A stretch of DNA of 57,480 nucleotides from a virus. Below are positions 13,066 to 21,718 of this stretch, piece after piece; the first letter of the stretch is position 1, and the number at the start of each line of letters is the position of its first letter. The notes below the pieces were generated by a model. That model saw nothing but the letters and a program-made list of their open reading frames with translations. It had not been told where the DNA came from and ran no database searches. Made by a program: the position numbers and the translations under genes. The stretch lies in IMG/VR virus record IMGVR_UViG_3300046534_000186, positions 1 to 57,480 of that record. The stretch is one strand, 5' to 3'.

Positions 13066-13889
13066 TGGCTACTTGCATCGAGAAGCTACCCTGCCTCGAC
13101 TGTAATAGTATACAATCAATACAAACTTACCTAAACATTGATGATGCCCTTGGCATAGAATGGTATACATCATTTTGCCACGGAGCATGTTGGGAGAACA
13201 AGGGAGACCCTTACTCAGGATCTCCCCCGAAAGTAACAGTAAAGACTGAAGCAGATATTAAGGCTGAAGTTGAAATTGTTAGGTCATGCAGACTGTTTAA
13301 AACTAGTAAACCATACCGAGGCATCCCTACTGAACTTTATCAGCGATGGGGTGTAAGGTTGCTTCTTAGTGAGTTTGATGGCAAGACTCCTTACTCTATA
13401 GGTTTTCCTATGGAAGATTATGGTGAGTTGGTAGGCTGGAAATGTAGACCACTGCTTAAGAAAGACTTTTATGGAGTAGGTAGGTCTGCAAATGTTGACC
13501 CTTATGGATTAGCCAGAGCGCTAAATATAAGTAAGGAAGTAATATGGGTCACTGAAGGCGAGTTTGATGCTATTGCGTTAGAGTATGCTATGATGATGGC
13601 TGGGAAAAGTAAAAGATATCCTGTAATCTCCTTAACACATGGAGGAGGTAGCATAGATAAGAATTTTAAGTATATCGAGGACAGGCTAGCACATCACAAA
13701 TGGATTGTGCTAGTACTCGATGATGATATTGTAGGTAAGAAAGCAGAAAAGACAGCCATAAGTATGTGGCCTGATAGAGTTGTGGTAGTGTCAAAGCCCA
13801 AAGGCTCAAAAGATGCTAACGATGCTGTTAAGTCTGGCTTAGCTACAGAAATGGGCAAACTTGCCCTCAACTTTAAGAGTAGTATATGA
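13065..13889 (+). CDS. Stand-alone DNA primase, zinc-binding plus TOPRIM (274 aa)
   Basis: Makes RNA primers for lagging-strand synthesis. Seen: N-terminal CLDC and a later CHGAC that may form a zinc site (first 45 residues), a linker, then a TOPRIM domain with VTEGEFDAIAL (catalytic Glu, about 164-174), VLDDDIVGKKA (DxD, about 215-225) and SKDANDAV. This is the primase half of a T7 gp4-like protein; the C-terminal RecA-type helicase half is missing and is not found elsewhere. It overlaps the following gene by four bases. Confidence 0.85.
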   Translation: MATCIEKLPCLDCNSIQSIQTYLNIDDALGIEWYTSFCHGACWENKGDPYSGSPPKVTVKTEADIKAEVEIVRSCRLFKTSKPYRGIPTELYQRWGVRLLLSEFDGKTPYSIGFPMEDYGELVGWKCRPLLKKDFYGVGRSANVDPYGLARALNISKEVIWVTEGEFDAIALEYAMMMAGKSKRYPVISLTHGGGSIDKNFKYIEDRLAHHKWIVLVLDDDIVGKKAEKTAISMWPDRVVVVSKPKGSKDANDAVKSGLATEMGKLALNFKSSI

Positions 13890-14068
13890 ATGATAAAGTA
13901 AAACGACCACAAGAAATTCCAGATGAAGTAGAAGTGCTAGATGAAGACTTCGATGATGATACATCTAGAATACTACACCTAGAACCCAAAGTAGTCCACA
14001 CAGGAAGCTGTGAAGAACTAAACATGTTGGGCCTATATTCTCCAAACAACGAGGATTTCAAACAATAA
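13886..14068 (+). CDS. Small acidic protein (60 aa)
   Basis: Starts in a four-base overlap with the primase. Residues 9-27 are extremely acidic (EIPDEVEVLDEDFDDD), suggesting a disordered tail or DNA mimic. No family recognised. Its position between primase and DNA polymerase may indicate an accessory role in replication. Confidence 0.55.
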   Translation: MNDKVKRPQEIPDEVEVLDEDFDDDTSRILHLEPKVVHTGSCEELNMLGLYSPNNEDFKQ

Positions 14069-14080
14069 TAAGGAGGTTAC

Positions 14081-14278
14081 ATGAAAGTATATGAACTAGT
14101 ATTAAGAGGCTTTAATGGTAGTACCGACCTGACAGACCACCTAATTAAGTGGGTAGCCTCCCCAAATAAAAAATCTGTTATAAACTATGCTCAGTCTCAG
14201 TCTTGGGATTACACTAGCATAGTGCTAACAGAACTAAGCCACCTAGATGTTGGCGTAGACTATATAGTGGAATATTAA
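14081..14278 (+). CDS. Small hypothetical protein (65 aa), paralogue of the next gene
   Basis: ATG after AAGGAGGTTAC. It begins MKVYELVLRGFNGS; the gene at 14298 has KVYKVILQGYTKD at the same place, followed in both by a helix and a second beta pair ending in a hydrophobic strand (SIVLTEL / WVVLHV). Probably a duplicated small alpha/beta fold. Function unknown. Confidence 0.6.
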   Translation: MKVYELVLRGFNGSTDLTDHLIKWVASPNKKSVINYAQSQSWDYTSIVLTELSHLDVGVDYIVEY

Positions 14279-14297
14279 ATGTCCAACAGGAGGCTAC

Positions 14298-14576
14298 ATG
14301 CTTAAAAGCAAAATGGTTAAAGTTTACAAAGTAATTTTGCAAGGCTACACAAAAGATTTACCTGAGGATGAAGAGTTTGTTAAGTATGTAGCCGCAAGTT
14401 GCAGTAGTACAGCACTTAAGAAAGGGTTAAGATATGGGTGGGTAGTACTACATGTAAGATACTCCCACGAAGTAAGTCTTAAATACGCAATAGGCATGTT
14501 AAAACTCACCAGTACAAAAAGACTTCTTAAAAGAGATGAAGATTTAAAACTAAAGAGGAGTACTCTAGATGAGTAA
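14298..14576 (+). CDS. Small hypothetical protein (92 aa), paralogue of the previous gene
   Basis: The ATG at 14298 follows a full AGGAGG at good spacing, so I keep it although MVKVYK at 14316 aligns with the paralogue start. Compared with its neighbour it has a basic C-terminal extension (KRLLKRDEDLKLKRS). It overlaps the DNA polymerase gene by eight bases. Confidence 0.6.
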   Translation: MLKSKMVKVYKVILQGYTKDLPEDEEFVKYVAASCSSTALKKGLRYGWVVLHVRYSHEVSLKYAIGMLKLTSTKRLLKRDEDLKLKRSTLDE

Positions 14577-16512
14577 AAGATTATTTTGTGCAGACATTGA
14601 AGCAGATGGACTGCTAGGTGACATAACAAAGTTATGGTGCGCCACAGTAGATCAATTTAGTAATAGGATGGAACCAACTGGAAATCACAGTTATGTAGAA
14701 ATGGCTGACATAGATGAACTATTTACCAACCCCAATAATATTTTAATTATGCACAATGGATTGTCCTATGATGGGCCAGCCATGACAAAAGTAAGAGGTA
14801 TAAAAGTTGAAGCAGAGATTATAGATACTCTATTTCTGTCATGGTACTTGTACCCATTAAGGCAGTTGCATGGATTGAAAGCTTGGGGAGAAGATCTTGG
14901 TATTATAAAGCCTACTGTAGATGATTGGACGACACAGCCGCTAGAAGTCTATGTAGAACGCTGTGAAGAGGACGTAAAAATACAGACAGCTCTTTGGAAA
15001 CAGATGTGGAAACATCTAATGTTAATGTACAAAACTCCTGCGGCATGTTGGCACATTATTAGGCACATAACATTTAAAGCCAAGTGTGCTGCTTTACAAG
15101 AAAAAGATCGCTGGAAGTTAGATGTGGATGGTACTATAGCCGCTGAAGCTATGTTCGTAGAAAAGTATGAACTAGCAAAAGCAGCCTTAACTGAGCGCTT
15201 ACCTGACGTACCAGAGTACTCTGTAAGGAAGAGGCCAAAGAAGTGCTTTAACGCTAATGGTTCTATATCAAAACTTGGAGAAAGGTGGAGAGCACTTGTC
15301 GAGGAGGAAGTTGACCCTGAGGAGTACTACCACGGAGACCCTTTAGATCACCAAGAGAATGTAAGAGTTATCATAGGGTACAAAGAGCCTAACGCAGGGT
15401 CTAGCCAGCAGATTAAGAATTGGCTTACTAACTTAGGGTGGGTTCCAGAATCCTTTAAATACATTAGGGATAAAGAAACAAACAAAGTTAGATCTATTCC
15501 TCAAATCAAAAATCAAGAGACTGAGGAATTATGCGAAAGCATAGCAAGGCTTATAGGTCAAGAGCCAGCTATTGAGCATTTGAGAGAGATGTCTATAGTC
15601 AAGCATCGTATAACAGTAGTCCAAGGATTCTTAAAGAACGTGGATGACGATGGATATGTCTATGCAGCCGTACAAGGACTTACTAACACTCTAAGGTTTA
15701 AGCACAAGATTTGTTGTAATATACCATCTAATCGAAAGTTATACGGAGAATTAATCCGTGGCTTACTACAGGCAAGATCCCCTGAGATGGAATTATGTGG
15801 ATCTGACCTAGATAGCTTAGAAGATAGAACAAAGCAGCATTATATGTGGAAGCATGACCCTGAATATGTAATGGAAATGATGAAGCCTGACTTTGATCCT
15901 CATTGTGATATGGCTATAGCTGCAAATCTAATGACCCCTATGGATGCAGTTAAGTATAAGTCGTTTGATAAAACGTCAGCCTCACCTGAAGAATTTACTA
16001 CTCACTCGGCTTTAGCACTGGTACGCCACGCAGGTAAAAGCACTAACTATGCGGCAACCTATGGTGCAACAGGGCCAACTATAGCCCGCAGTGCTGGTGT
16101 TGAAGAGGAAGTTGGAGATGTATTGCACGAAGCTTACTGGAAACGTAACTGGTCATTAATAGCTATAGCTGATGAATGTATAACTATGAAGTCAAGAAAC
16201 ATGGAGTGGCTGTGGAACCCTGTTGCAAATATATGGATATACCTTAAGGCAAAGAAAGATCGCTTCAGTACGTTGAACCAGAGTACAGCTACCTACGCGT
16301 TTGATCGTTGGGTGTTTCATATATTGGAGATGCGTACACAGATGACAGGGCAGTTTCATGATGAAGTTGTGCTAGAGCTTAAGAAGGGTCACAGAGATGA
16401 TATGACAGATTTACTAAACAAAGCAATGGACAAGGTAAATGATGAACTACAACTTAACAGGAAACTTAGTTGTGGTACTGAATTTGGAAATAGCTATGCA
16501 GAAGTCCACTAG
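14569..16512 (+). CDS. T7-type family A DNA polymerase with 3'-5' exonuclease (647 aa)
   Basis: Replicative polymerase. Exonuclease motifs: ADIEADGL near residue 10 (Exo I, DxE), HNGLSYDGP near 62 (Exo II) and CEEDVKIQ near 138 (Exo III), so proofreading should be active. Polymerase motifs: A, CGSDLDSLEDR (near 410); B, R-HAG-K-STN-Y-AAT-YG (O-helix, Tyr at the T7 Y526 position); C, FHDEVVLEL (near 600). The length is slightly below T7 gp5 (704). A thioredoxin-binding insertion cannot be judged by eye. It overlaps a small zinc-ribbon gene at its end. Confidence 0.93.
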   Translation: MSKRLFCADIEADGLLGDITKLWCATVDQFSNRMEPTGNHSYVEMADIDELFTNPNNILIMHNGLSYDGPAMTKVRGIKVEAEIIDTLFLSWYLYPLRQLHGLKAWGEDLGIIKPTVDDWTTQPLEVYVERCEEDVKIQTALWKQMWKHLMLMYKTPAACWHIIRHITFKAKCAALQEKDRWKLDVDGTIAAEAMFVEKYELAKAALTERLPDVPEYSVRKRPKKCFNANGSISKLGERWRALVEEEVDPEEYYHGDPLDHQENVRVIIGYKEPNAGSSQQIKNWLTNLGWVPESFKYIRDKETNKVRSIPQIKNQETEELCESIARLIGQEPAIEHLREMSIVKHRITVVQGFLKNVDDDGYVYAAVQGLTNTLRFKHKICCNIPSNRKLYGELIRGLLQARSPEMELCGSDLDSLEDRTKQHYMWKHDPEYVMEMMKPDFDPHCDMAIAANLMTPMDAVKYKSFDKTSASPEEFTTHSALALVRHAGKSTNYAATYGATGPTIARSAGVEEEVGDVLHEAYWKRNWSLIAIADECITMKSRNMEWLWNPVANIWIYLKAKKDRFSTLNQSTATYAFDRWVFHILEMRTQMTGQFHDEVVLELKKGHRDDMTDLLNKAMDKVNDELQLNRKLSCGTEFGNSYAEVH

Positions 16513-16672
16513 CGTTATTCATAGGTGTGTAAAGTGCAATACAGTTAACAAACTACATGATCTTAGGAAATGTAATAAGATTAAAAATTGCACTCTAGAT
16601 TTTAGTCGTAAGTTTAAAAGATGTTCTAACTGTGATAGTAGAGTATTTTACAACACAATTGGAGATAGTTAA
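16496..16672 (+). CDS. Small zinc-ribbon protein (58 aa)
   Basis: The chosen ATG lies inside the end of the DNA polymerase gene, preceded by GGAAATAGCT; the frame also extends further upstream. Two Cys pairs are visible, CVKC and CSNC, with extra Cys between, fitting a zinc ribbon, and the protein is Lys/Arg-rich. It may bind nucleic acid. The stop is directly followed by the next ATG. Confidence 0.5.
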   Translation: MQKSTSVIHRCVKCNTVNKLHDLRKCNKIKNCTLDFSRKFKRCSNCDSRVFYNTIGDS

Positions 16673-16930
16673 ATGTTGATGGGACTACTAGTATGTATAG
16701 CTTCCTTTGCTACAGTATTCTTACTAGGGCTAAATAGTAAACTACTCAGGGATGATAAGATAATGGCAGGTGCTTTGATAAGTTGGTTATTAACTTGTGC
16801 TCAGTATGCCATGACTTGGGCAGTTATTCACGCTGGGCTAGGCACAATAGAATACATATTGTGGGCTGGCGTGGGTGGCTGTGTAGGTATAACTTTAAGT
16901 CAGTATTGTTACAAATGGTGGCAACTTTAG
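16673..16930 (+). CDS. Small integral membrane protein, three spans (85 aa)
   Basis: Three hydrophobic segments: residues 2-20, 30-53 and 59-78, joined by short loops; Lys/Asp residues (KLLRDDKIM) fall in the first loop. Proteins of this layout occur next to replication genes in several lytic phages without known role. Not near the lysis genes, so a holin is less likely. Immediate juxtaposition with the zinc-ribbon gene suggests co-translation. Confidence 0.6.
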   Translation: MLMGLLVCIASFATVFLLGLNSKLLRDDKIMAGALISWLLTCAQYAMTWAVIHAGLGTIEYILWAGVGGCVGITLSQYCYKWWQL

Positions 16931-16939
16931 GAGAGATTA

Positions 16940-17641
16940 ATGTTTGATTTCGGCAATAACAAGGCGGGTATAATGAATAATATGAAACTGATATACTGGT
17001 GCGGTGATGCCATTAGAGACCAAGTTACATTAGGTAAGACGTACTCTATATCTAATAAAGGAAACTTCTGTGCAGATGACGGAGGATTAAGGGATTTCGA
17101 GCAAGGACAATGGGAATATATAAATGATGAATTCATTGTTACCAATGAGGTACTAGGTTACTTTGGGAAAAAGTGTGAGGTTAGTATTGGTAATGAAGAA
17201 AATGTAGATAACCCAGATGGATTAGCAGATCAGGAGTATGAAGATAATTCTAATATCAAGTACGATGATATTCCTAACCAAACTACTGCTCAAGCAATTA
17301 AGTGGCGTTTAGCCCACCCAGAGGAAGACCAAGCATTACGCTACAATACTGGGAAGAGTCAGCTTAGTTACATGCTAGAAGCTGACGTAGCTATGAAGGG
17401 TATGTGTTCAGTGTTTGAGTTTGGTGCTAAAAAGTATGCTCGTAGCAACTGGAAGAAAGGTTTATCAGTTAATGAGATTATGGATAGTTTGCTTAGGCAC
17501 ATGACAGCCCTCGCTAACGGTGAAGTAATAGATCCAGAGTCAAGGCTGCCCCATGTAGATCACATTACTTGTAATGCTGTGTTCTTAGCAACCTTTGGTG
17601 AGCGTGTTAATAAAGGCCCAGATACAAGAGACATGCTATGA
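16940..17641 (+). CDS. dATP/dGTP diphosphohydrolase-like (DUF5664) with N-terminal extension (233 aa)
   Basis: The C-terminal half (about 130-230) matches the family by RYNTGKSQLSYM, FEFGAKKYARSNWKKG, LLRHMTALANGE and the acidic PHVDHITCNAVFL segment. These proteins are all-alpha NTP pyrophosphohydrolase relatives thought to act on purine dNTPs. The N-terminal half is a separate module (small beta domain with WCGDAIRDQVTLGKTYSI, then an acidic linker), which I do not recognise. It is encoded with NrdB and NrdA, so a role in nucleotide pool control is likely. No PurZ is present, so base Z synthesis is not indicated. Confidence 0.7.
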   Translation: MFDFGNNKAGIMNNMKLIYWCGDAIRDQVTLGKTYSISNKGNFCADDGGLRDFEQGQWEYINDEFIVTNEVLGYFGKKCEVSIGNEENVDNPDGLADQEYEDNSNIKYDDIPNQTTAQAIKWRLAHPEEDQALRYNTGKSQLSYMLEADVAMKGMCSVFEFGAKKYARSNWKKGLSVNEIMDSLLRHMTALANGEVIDPESRLPHVDHITCNAVFLATFGERVNKGPDTRDML

Positions 17642-18726
17642 GTAGTTGGAGAGATAAGAGTTATGAGGAGTCTCCAGCAGGACAGCTAGAAATGGAAAAG
17701 AAGCAGGCAAATGAACTAGTACAGTGCCAGACACCAAAGAGCACTCCTACTTATGACTACCCCGCACCTGTTCAAGCAGCAGAGGCTCAAGCAAACATAT
17801 TCTGGTTGCCCACTGAGCCGAAGGTAGAGAAAGACTTGCATTGCATCAAGACAGAGCTTGCTCCTTCTGAGTTGCATGGGGTTATGACAACTCTAAAGCT
17901 ATTTACTTTATACGAGCAAGTAGCTGGAAATGAGTATTGGGGAGGGCGCTTTAAGCGTATGTTCCCTAGGCCAGACTTTAGAAGAATGGCAATGGCTTTT
18001 GCTAATGTAGAGATAAATGTACACGCACCCTTCTACCAGCGAGTGGATGAACTATTAGGTTTGAATACTGACGAGTTCTATACTTCGTTTACTGATGATC
18101 CGGTGCTATCATCTCGTATGCAATTCCTTAGCGATATCATTTCACGAGATGATGACCTACTATCAGTAGCATCATTCTCTATGGTAGAGGGAGCTATCTT
18201 GTATAGCAGCTTTGCATTCCTTATGAGTTTTCAAGCTAATGGCAAGAATAAGATACAAAACATACACGCAGGTTTAGCATTTTCAGTTAAGGATGAAAAC
18301 CTACACAGTGAAGGTGGTGCTTGGGCATACCGTACATTATTGCAAGAAAGAGAAGCCCAAGGCTACTCAGACCATCTTAACCTTTATGACAGGATTAATA
18401 AAGCTGCTAAAATGATCTATGAACACGAAGAAAAGATCATTGATATGATATTTTCAGAAGGCTCTATAAGTGGTGTTAGTGCATCCGACTTAAGGTTATT
18501 TGTTAAGCACAGGATAAACTTGTGCCTAAAGCAGCTTGGTATGCTTCCAATATTTGTCGAGGCTAGATCACCTATTCAAGACTGGTTCTATGATATGATT
18601 GGAGGAGATACTCAACATGATTTCTTTGCCAAGATAGGTTCTAGTTACAACAGAAACTGGTCACGCGCCTCATTTAGGTGGATTGTAGGTGGCCTAAACG
18701 CGAGGAACTACAATGAGCTTGTTTGA
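17638..18726 (+). CDS. nrdB: Ribonucleotide reductase, class I small subunit (362 aa)
   Basis: Provides the diiron-tyrosyl radical for dNTP synthesis. Visible ligands: Glu and His in NVEINVHAPFY with Tyr four residues after His (the E. coli Y122 position), Glu in MVEGAILYSS and ExxH in KDENLHSEG. The first carboxylate ligand is probably in the LYEQVAGNEYW segment. The N-terminal ~60 residues are low in conservation and proline-rich. Its stop overlaps the NrdA start by 14 bases, so the two are coupled. No glutaredoxin gene is seen. Confidence 0.9.
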   Translation: MSSWRDKSYEESPAGQLEMEKKQANELVQCQTPKSTPTYDYPAPVQAAEAQANIFWLPTEPKVEKDLHCIKTELAPSELHGVMTTLKLFTLYEQVAGNEYWGGRFKRMFPRPDFRRMAMAFANVEINVHAPFYQRVDELLGLNTDEFYTSFTDDPVLSSRMQFLSDIISRDDDLLSVASFSMVEGAILYSSFAFLMSFQANGKNKIQNIHAGLAFSVKDENLHSEGGAWAYRTLLQEREAQGYSDHLNLYDRINKAAKMIYEHEEKIIDMIFSEGSISGVSASDLRLFVKHRINLCLKQLGMLPIFVEARSPIQDWFYDMIGGDTQHDFFAKIGSSYNRNWSRASFRWIVGGLNARNYNELV

Positions 18727-20404
18727 AGAATTGTCTGCTGAAAGAAAACAGCTACAGCAGGAGGACGACTTACCTAATTGGTTTACTACACTAGGATGGC
18801 AAGCTTTCAAAGGTAAGTACCTGTATGAAGCAGATACTTATGAAGAGCAAATAGATAGAATTGTAGATGCAGTATCTAAGTTTTGCCCAACACATAGTAA
18901 TTACTTTTCCATACGCTGGAAGCAGATGTTAATGGATAACCATGCTTACCTAGCCACTCCTGTACTTGCCAACACAGGCACTAGCCGAGGCTTATCAGTA
19001 TCTTGCTCTGGTAGTAAGGTAGGTGATAGTGTGTATGATTTTGGTATGGCACGACTAGAGGGATCAATACTCTCTCAAGAAGGTTTTGGCACTAGCTCAT
19101 ACTTAGGAGACATTAGGCCAAGAGGGTCAGTCATATCTCGTGGCGGGACTGCTGATGGCATACTACCCGTATTTAAAGATATGGTAACTATGGCAGACAA
19201 TGTTAGTCAAGGGTCTACACGAAGAGGAGCATGGGCGGGTTACTTACCTATGAGTAGCGGGGACTTCTGGGAAATAGCTAACGAAGTCAAGAATAACCCA
19301 GATGGAAGCAACCTTGGTTGGAATATCTATGATGACAATTTAAAAAGACTGAACACTGGAGACCTAGAAGATATAAAAAGGTTTCAAGAAACACAGTATT
19401 TAAAGTGCGTAACAGGAAAAGGATATTACTACTTCCCTGATAAAGTGGAGAGAGCACAACCTCAGATGTATAAAGACCTAGGACTTAAAAGCCTAGCTAG
19501 CAATTTGTGTACGGAAATAACACTACATGCTGATGAAGACCACAGCTACACTTGTGTTTTGTCTGGTATGGTTGCTACAACTTGGGATGAATGGAAAGAT
19601 ACAGATGCAGTGTATTGCATGACAGTATTTCTAGATTGCCTACTAGAGGAATTCTTATCACTAGCTAGAGAAATTCCAGGACTTGAAAAGATAGTTGCAG
19701 GTACTGAAAAGGGCCGAGCTATTGGTCTAGGGATTACGGGCTACCATTCAGCCTTACAGCAAAAGGAATATACATGGGGAGGATTTGATGCTCACATGTT
19801 TAATATGGAACTGTTTAGGCACTTAGAGTCAGAGAGCTTGAAAGCTAGCCACTGGATGGCTATGAGATGGGGAGAGCCTGAATGGTGTGAGGGCTATGGT
19901 GTAAGAAATACACATAGGACAGCATTAGCACCTAATGTAAGCTCATCCCTTATATTTGGGAGTGAGTCGCAAGGCTGCACACCTTGGTATGGTAATGTCT
20001 ATTACGAAGGATCAGCTTCTGGCGAGATGTATAGAGTAAACCCAGTGTTTATAAAGATACTTAAGAAGCATGGAGAATATAAAGATAGCGTACTAAAAGA
20101 TGTCTTGAGTGACAACGGTAGTGTGCAGAAATTAAACTTCTTAACAGATCATGAGAAAGAAATTTTACTAACAGCGTTTGAGATAAATCAGATCTCAATC
20201 ATCGATACTGTCTCTCGTAGGCAGAAATTTATTTGTCAAGGCCAAAGTTGTAACCTTTTCTTCGCAGCAGATGAAGAAGAAGAATACATATCTTATGTGC
20301 ATCAGTATGCTTTCGAGGACGAAAATATAAAATCTTTGTATTACCTTCGTAGCAAGTCAGGTGTCACGGCCAGTAGAGGAGGGTGTGAATCCTGTGAAAG
20401 CTAG
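18713..20404 (+). CDS. nrdA: Ribonucleotide reductase, class I large subunit, compact (563 aa)
   Basis: Catalytic subunit reducing NDPs. Seen: active-site Cys98 (SVSCSGSKV), NLCTEI with Asn264, Cys266 and Glu268, partner Cys281, the radical-transfer Tyr pair at about 543-544 (SLYYLR) and the C-terminal swinging-arm CESCES. At 563 residues it is about 200 shorter than E. coli NrdA because the N-terminal ATP cone and more are missing, so dATP overall inhibition is not expected. Compact forms like this are typical of phages. Confidence 0.92.
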   Translation: MSLFEELSAERKQLQQEDDLPNWFTTLGWQAFKGKYLYEADTYEEQIDRIVDAVSKFCPTHSNYFSIRWKQMLMDNHAYLATPVLANTGTSRGLSVSCSGSKVGDSVYDFGMARLEGSILSQEGFGTSSYLGDIRPRGSVISRGGTADGILPVFKDMVTMADNVSQGSTRRGAWAGYLPMSSGDFWEIANEVKNNPDGSNLGWNIYDDNLKRLNTGDLEDIKRFQETQYLKCVTGKGYYYFPDKVERAQPQMYKDLGLKSLASNLCTEITLHADEDHSYTCVLSGMVATTWDEWKDTDAVYCMTVFLDCLLEEFLSLAREIPGLEKIVAGTEKGRAIGLGITGYHSALQQKEYTWGGFDAHMFNMELFRHLESESLKASHWMAMRWGEPEWCEGYGVRNTHRTALAPNVSSSLIFGSESQGCTPWYGNVYYEGSASGEMYRVNPVFIKILKKHGEYKDSVLKDVLSDNGSVQKLNFLTDHEKEILLTAFEINQISIIDTVSRRQKFICQGQSCNLFFAADEEEEYISYVHQYAFEDENIKSLYYLRSKSGVTASRGGCESCES

Positions 20405-20771
20405 AAGAAGACACAACACGCAAGAAACCAATGATAATGTAATGAACTTAATTACAGACATAACCAATTGGCACTATGATCGCAACCTTATTGATGGGTC
20501 TACTAACAAAGACCAGTTCTTGAAACTCATTCAAGAGTGTGGTGAGCTGTCAGATAATATCTGTAGAGGATTTAATATTTCTGATGATATCGGGGATATT
20601 ATTGTAGTGCTAATCAATATTGCTGAACGCAGTAATCTGTCTATACACGGATGCTTAGAAATGGCCTACGATGATATCAAAGACCGTAAAGGTCAGATGG
20701 TAGATGGGGTGTTTGTTAAGGAAGCTGATGATATATATTTAGGTACACCGGAGCCAGTTGATCTCATATAA
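20394..20771 (+). CDS. MazG-like NTP pyrophosphohydrolase (125 aa)
   Basis: The GTG at 20394 has AGAGGAGGG at good spacing and overlaps NrdA; an in-frame ATG at 20442 is an alternative and is where the family's typical N terminus begins. Motifs: ECGEL (ExxE) and DDIGDIIVV, where the usual second ExxD is DxxD. The fold would be an all-alpha dimer that hydrolyses (d)NTPs or alarmones. With NrdA/B and the DUF5664 protein it forms a nucleotide metabolism cluster. Confidence 0.75.
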   Translation: MKARRRHNTQETNDNVMNLITDITNWHYDRNLIDGSTNKDQFLKLIQECGELSDNICRGFNISDDIGDIIVVLINIAERSNLSIHGCLEMAYDDIKDRKGQMVDGVFVKEADDIYLGTPEPVDLI

Positions 20772-20888
20772 GTTTCTATGAAATAGAGTCCGTAAGTCCG
20801 TTAGAAGTAGGTAGGACAGCCTAGTACAAAACAGCCCGCTGGCAACGTACTGCCAACCTATATATATAACCTAACCAAGAGAATAATT
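20772..20888. other. Short structured leader of the ssDNA-binding protein gene
   Basis: No gene. Small stems: GTCC/GGAC around 20796-20817, TAGG-acag-CCTA (about 20812-20823) and GGCA-acgtac-TGCC (about 20841-20854), followed by TATATATATAA. A dedicated leader fits a highly expressed gene downstream. Confidence 0.35.
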
Positions 20889-21656
20889 ATGGCAACAGCA
20901 GAGAAGAAAGAAACAAACATTAAAACTATGCGTGATGTTATCTTCATGTACTCCTCAGTAAATCGTGCTGTCGAGCAGTTAAACACAGATAAGAAGCCTC
21001 CAATCAGTGCTCCTACATCTCCTACCTTTAACCTTGAGTTTCATTCATTTGAAATCAAGATACTTATTTCTGAAGCTAGATTTAAGAAAGAGCTTAAGAA
21101 GGAGTTCAAGGCCGCCAAGAACTTGCCACATGTCAAGGAAATGGAGAAAGATGATCTACTAGAAAAGTATGATTGCTTAAAAGCTGAAGACCTAGAAGAT
21201 GAAATGATCCTAGTTAAGTTTAGCCAGACTGCGTTAGTAGGTAAAGCTAATGCTGAAGGAGTTCGTAAGCAATCGTTTCCTATCAAGCAGATTGGTATTA
21301 AAGGTAAAGTTCAAGACCTAAACGGCTTACCTATTGACCAAGACACATCCCTTGGTAATGGCACAAAGGGTCACTTTCAATTTCGCCCTGTAGATGGCCC
21401 AAACGGTCAATACCTATACCCGCAGACAGTATGTGTTACTGAGCTGATTGAGTATGTTGGTGGTGGGGCAGAAGAAGATCTCGACTCGTTAGGTCTAGAA
21501 GACCTTGACGAAGCTGACATGGAAGCTGAAGCTTTTGACCAAGAAGCTGAAGCACAAGGAATTAAGGCACAAGAAGCTGAAGATGAACGATTAGCTGACC
21601 GAATAGCAAAAGAAGAAGCTGCACCAATGGACGATGATACAGGATCAATGTTCTAG
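20889..21656 (+). CDS. Single-stranded DNA-binding protein, gp2.5-like (255 aa)
   Basis: Called from overall design and place: N-terminal beta-rich domain (MRDVIFMYSSVNRAVEQL, FNLEFHSFEIKILIS), a basic helical segment (KKELKKEFKAAK), a second beta part and a long acidic C-terminal tail from about 195 ending DDDTGSMF. An acidic tail with terminal Phe is the hallmark of T7 gp2.5 and is how such proteins dock polymerase and helicase. It has its own leader and is followed by a terminator, consistent with high expression. Confidence 0.7.
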   Translation: MATAEKKETNIKTMRDVIFMYSSVNRAVEQLNTDKKPPISAPTSPTFNLEFHSFEIKILISEARFKKELKKEFKAAKNLPHVKEMEKDDLLEKYDCLKAEDLEDEMILVKFSQTALVGKANAEGVRKQSFPIKQIGIKGKVQDLNGLPIDQDTSLGNGTKGHFQFRPVDGPNGQYLYPQTVCVTELIEYVGGGAEEDLDSLGLEDLDEADMEAEAFDQEAEAQGIKAQEAEDERLADRIAKEEAAPMDDDTGSMF

Positions 21657-21671
21657 GAACGTAGTAGCTTG

Positions 21672-21703
21672 GCCCTAACCTACAGTTAGGGCTTTCTTGT
21701 TTT
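21672..21703 (+). terminator. Rho-independent terminator
   Basis: GCCCTAAC (21672-21679) pairs with GTTAGGGC (21685-21692), 5-base loop, followed by TTTCTTGTTTT. It nearly repeats the stem of the 9689-9719 terminator. Confidence 0.88.
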
Positions 21704-21718
21704 AATTTGGAGAAGTTT

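Noticed and set aside
16940-17641. Z-genome (2-aminoadenine) biosynthesis suggested by the DUF5664 enzyme
   Set aside because: No PurZ-like adenylosuccinate synthetase is present and the DNA polymerase is T7-type with no link to DpoZ that I can show.
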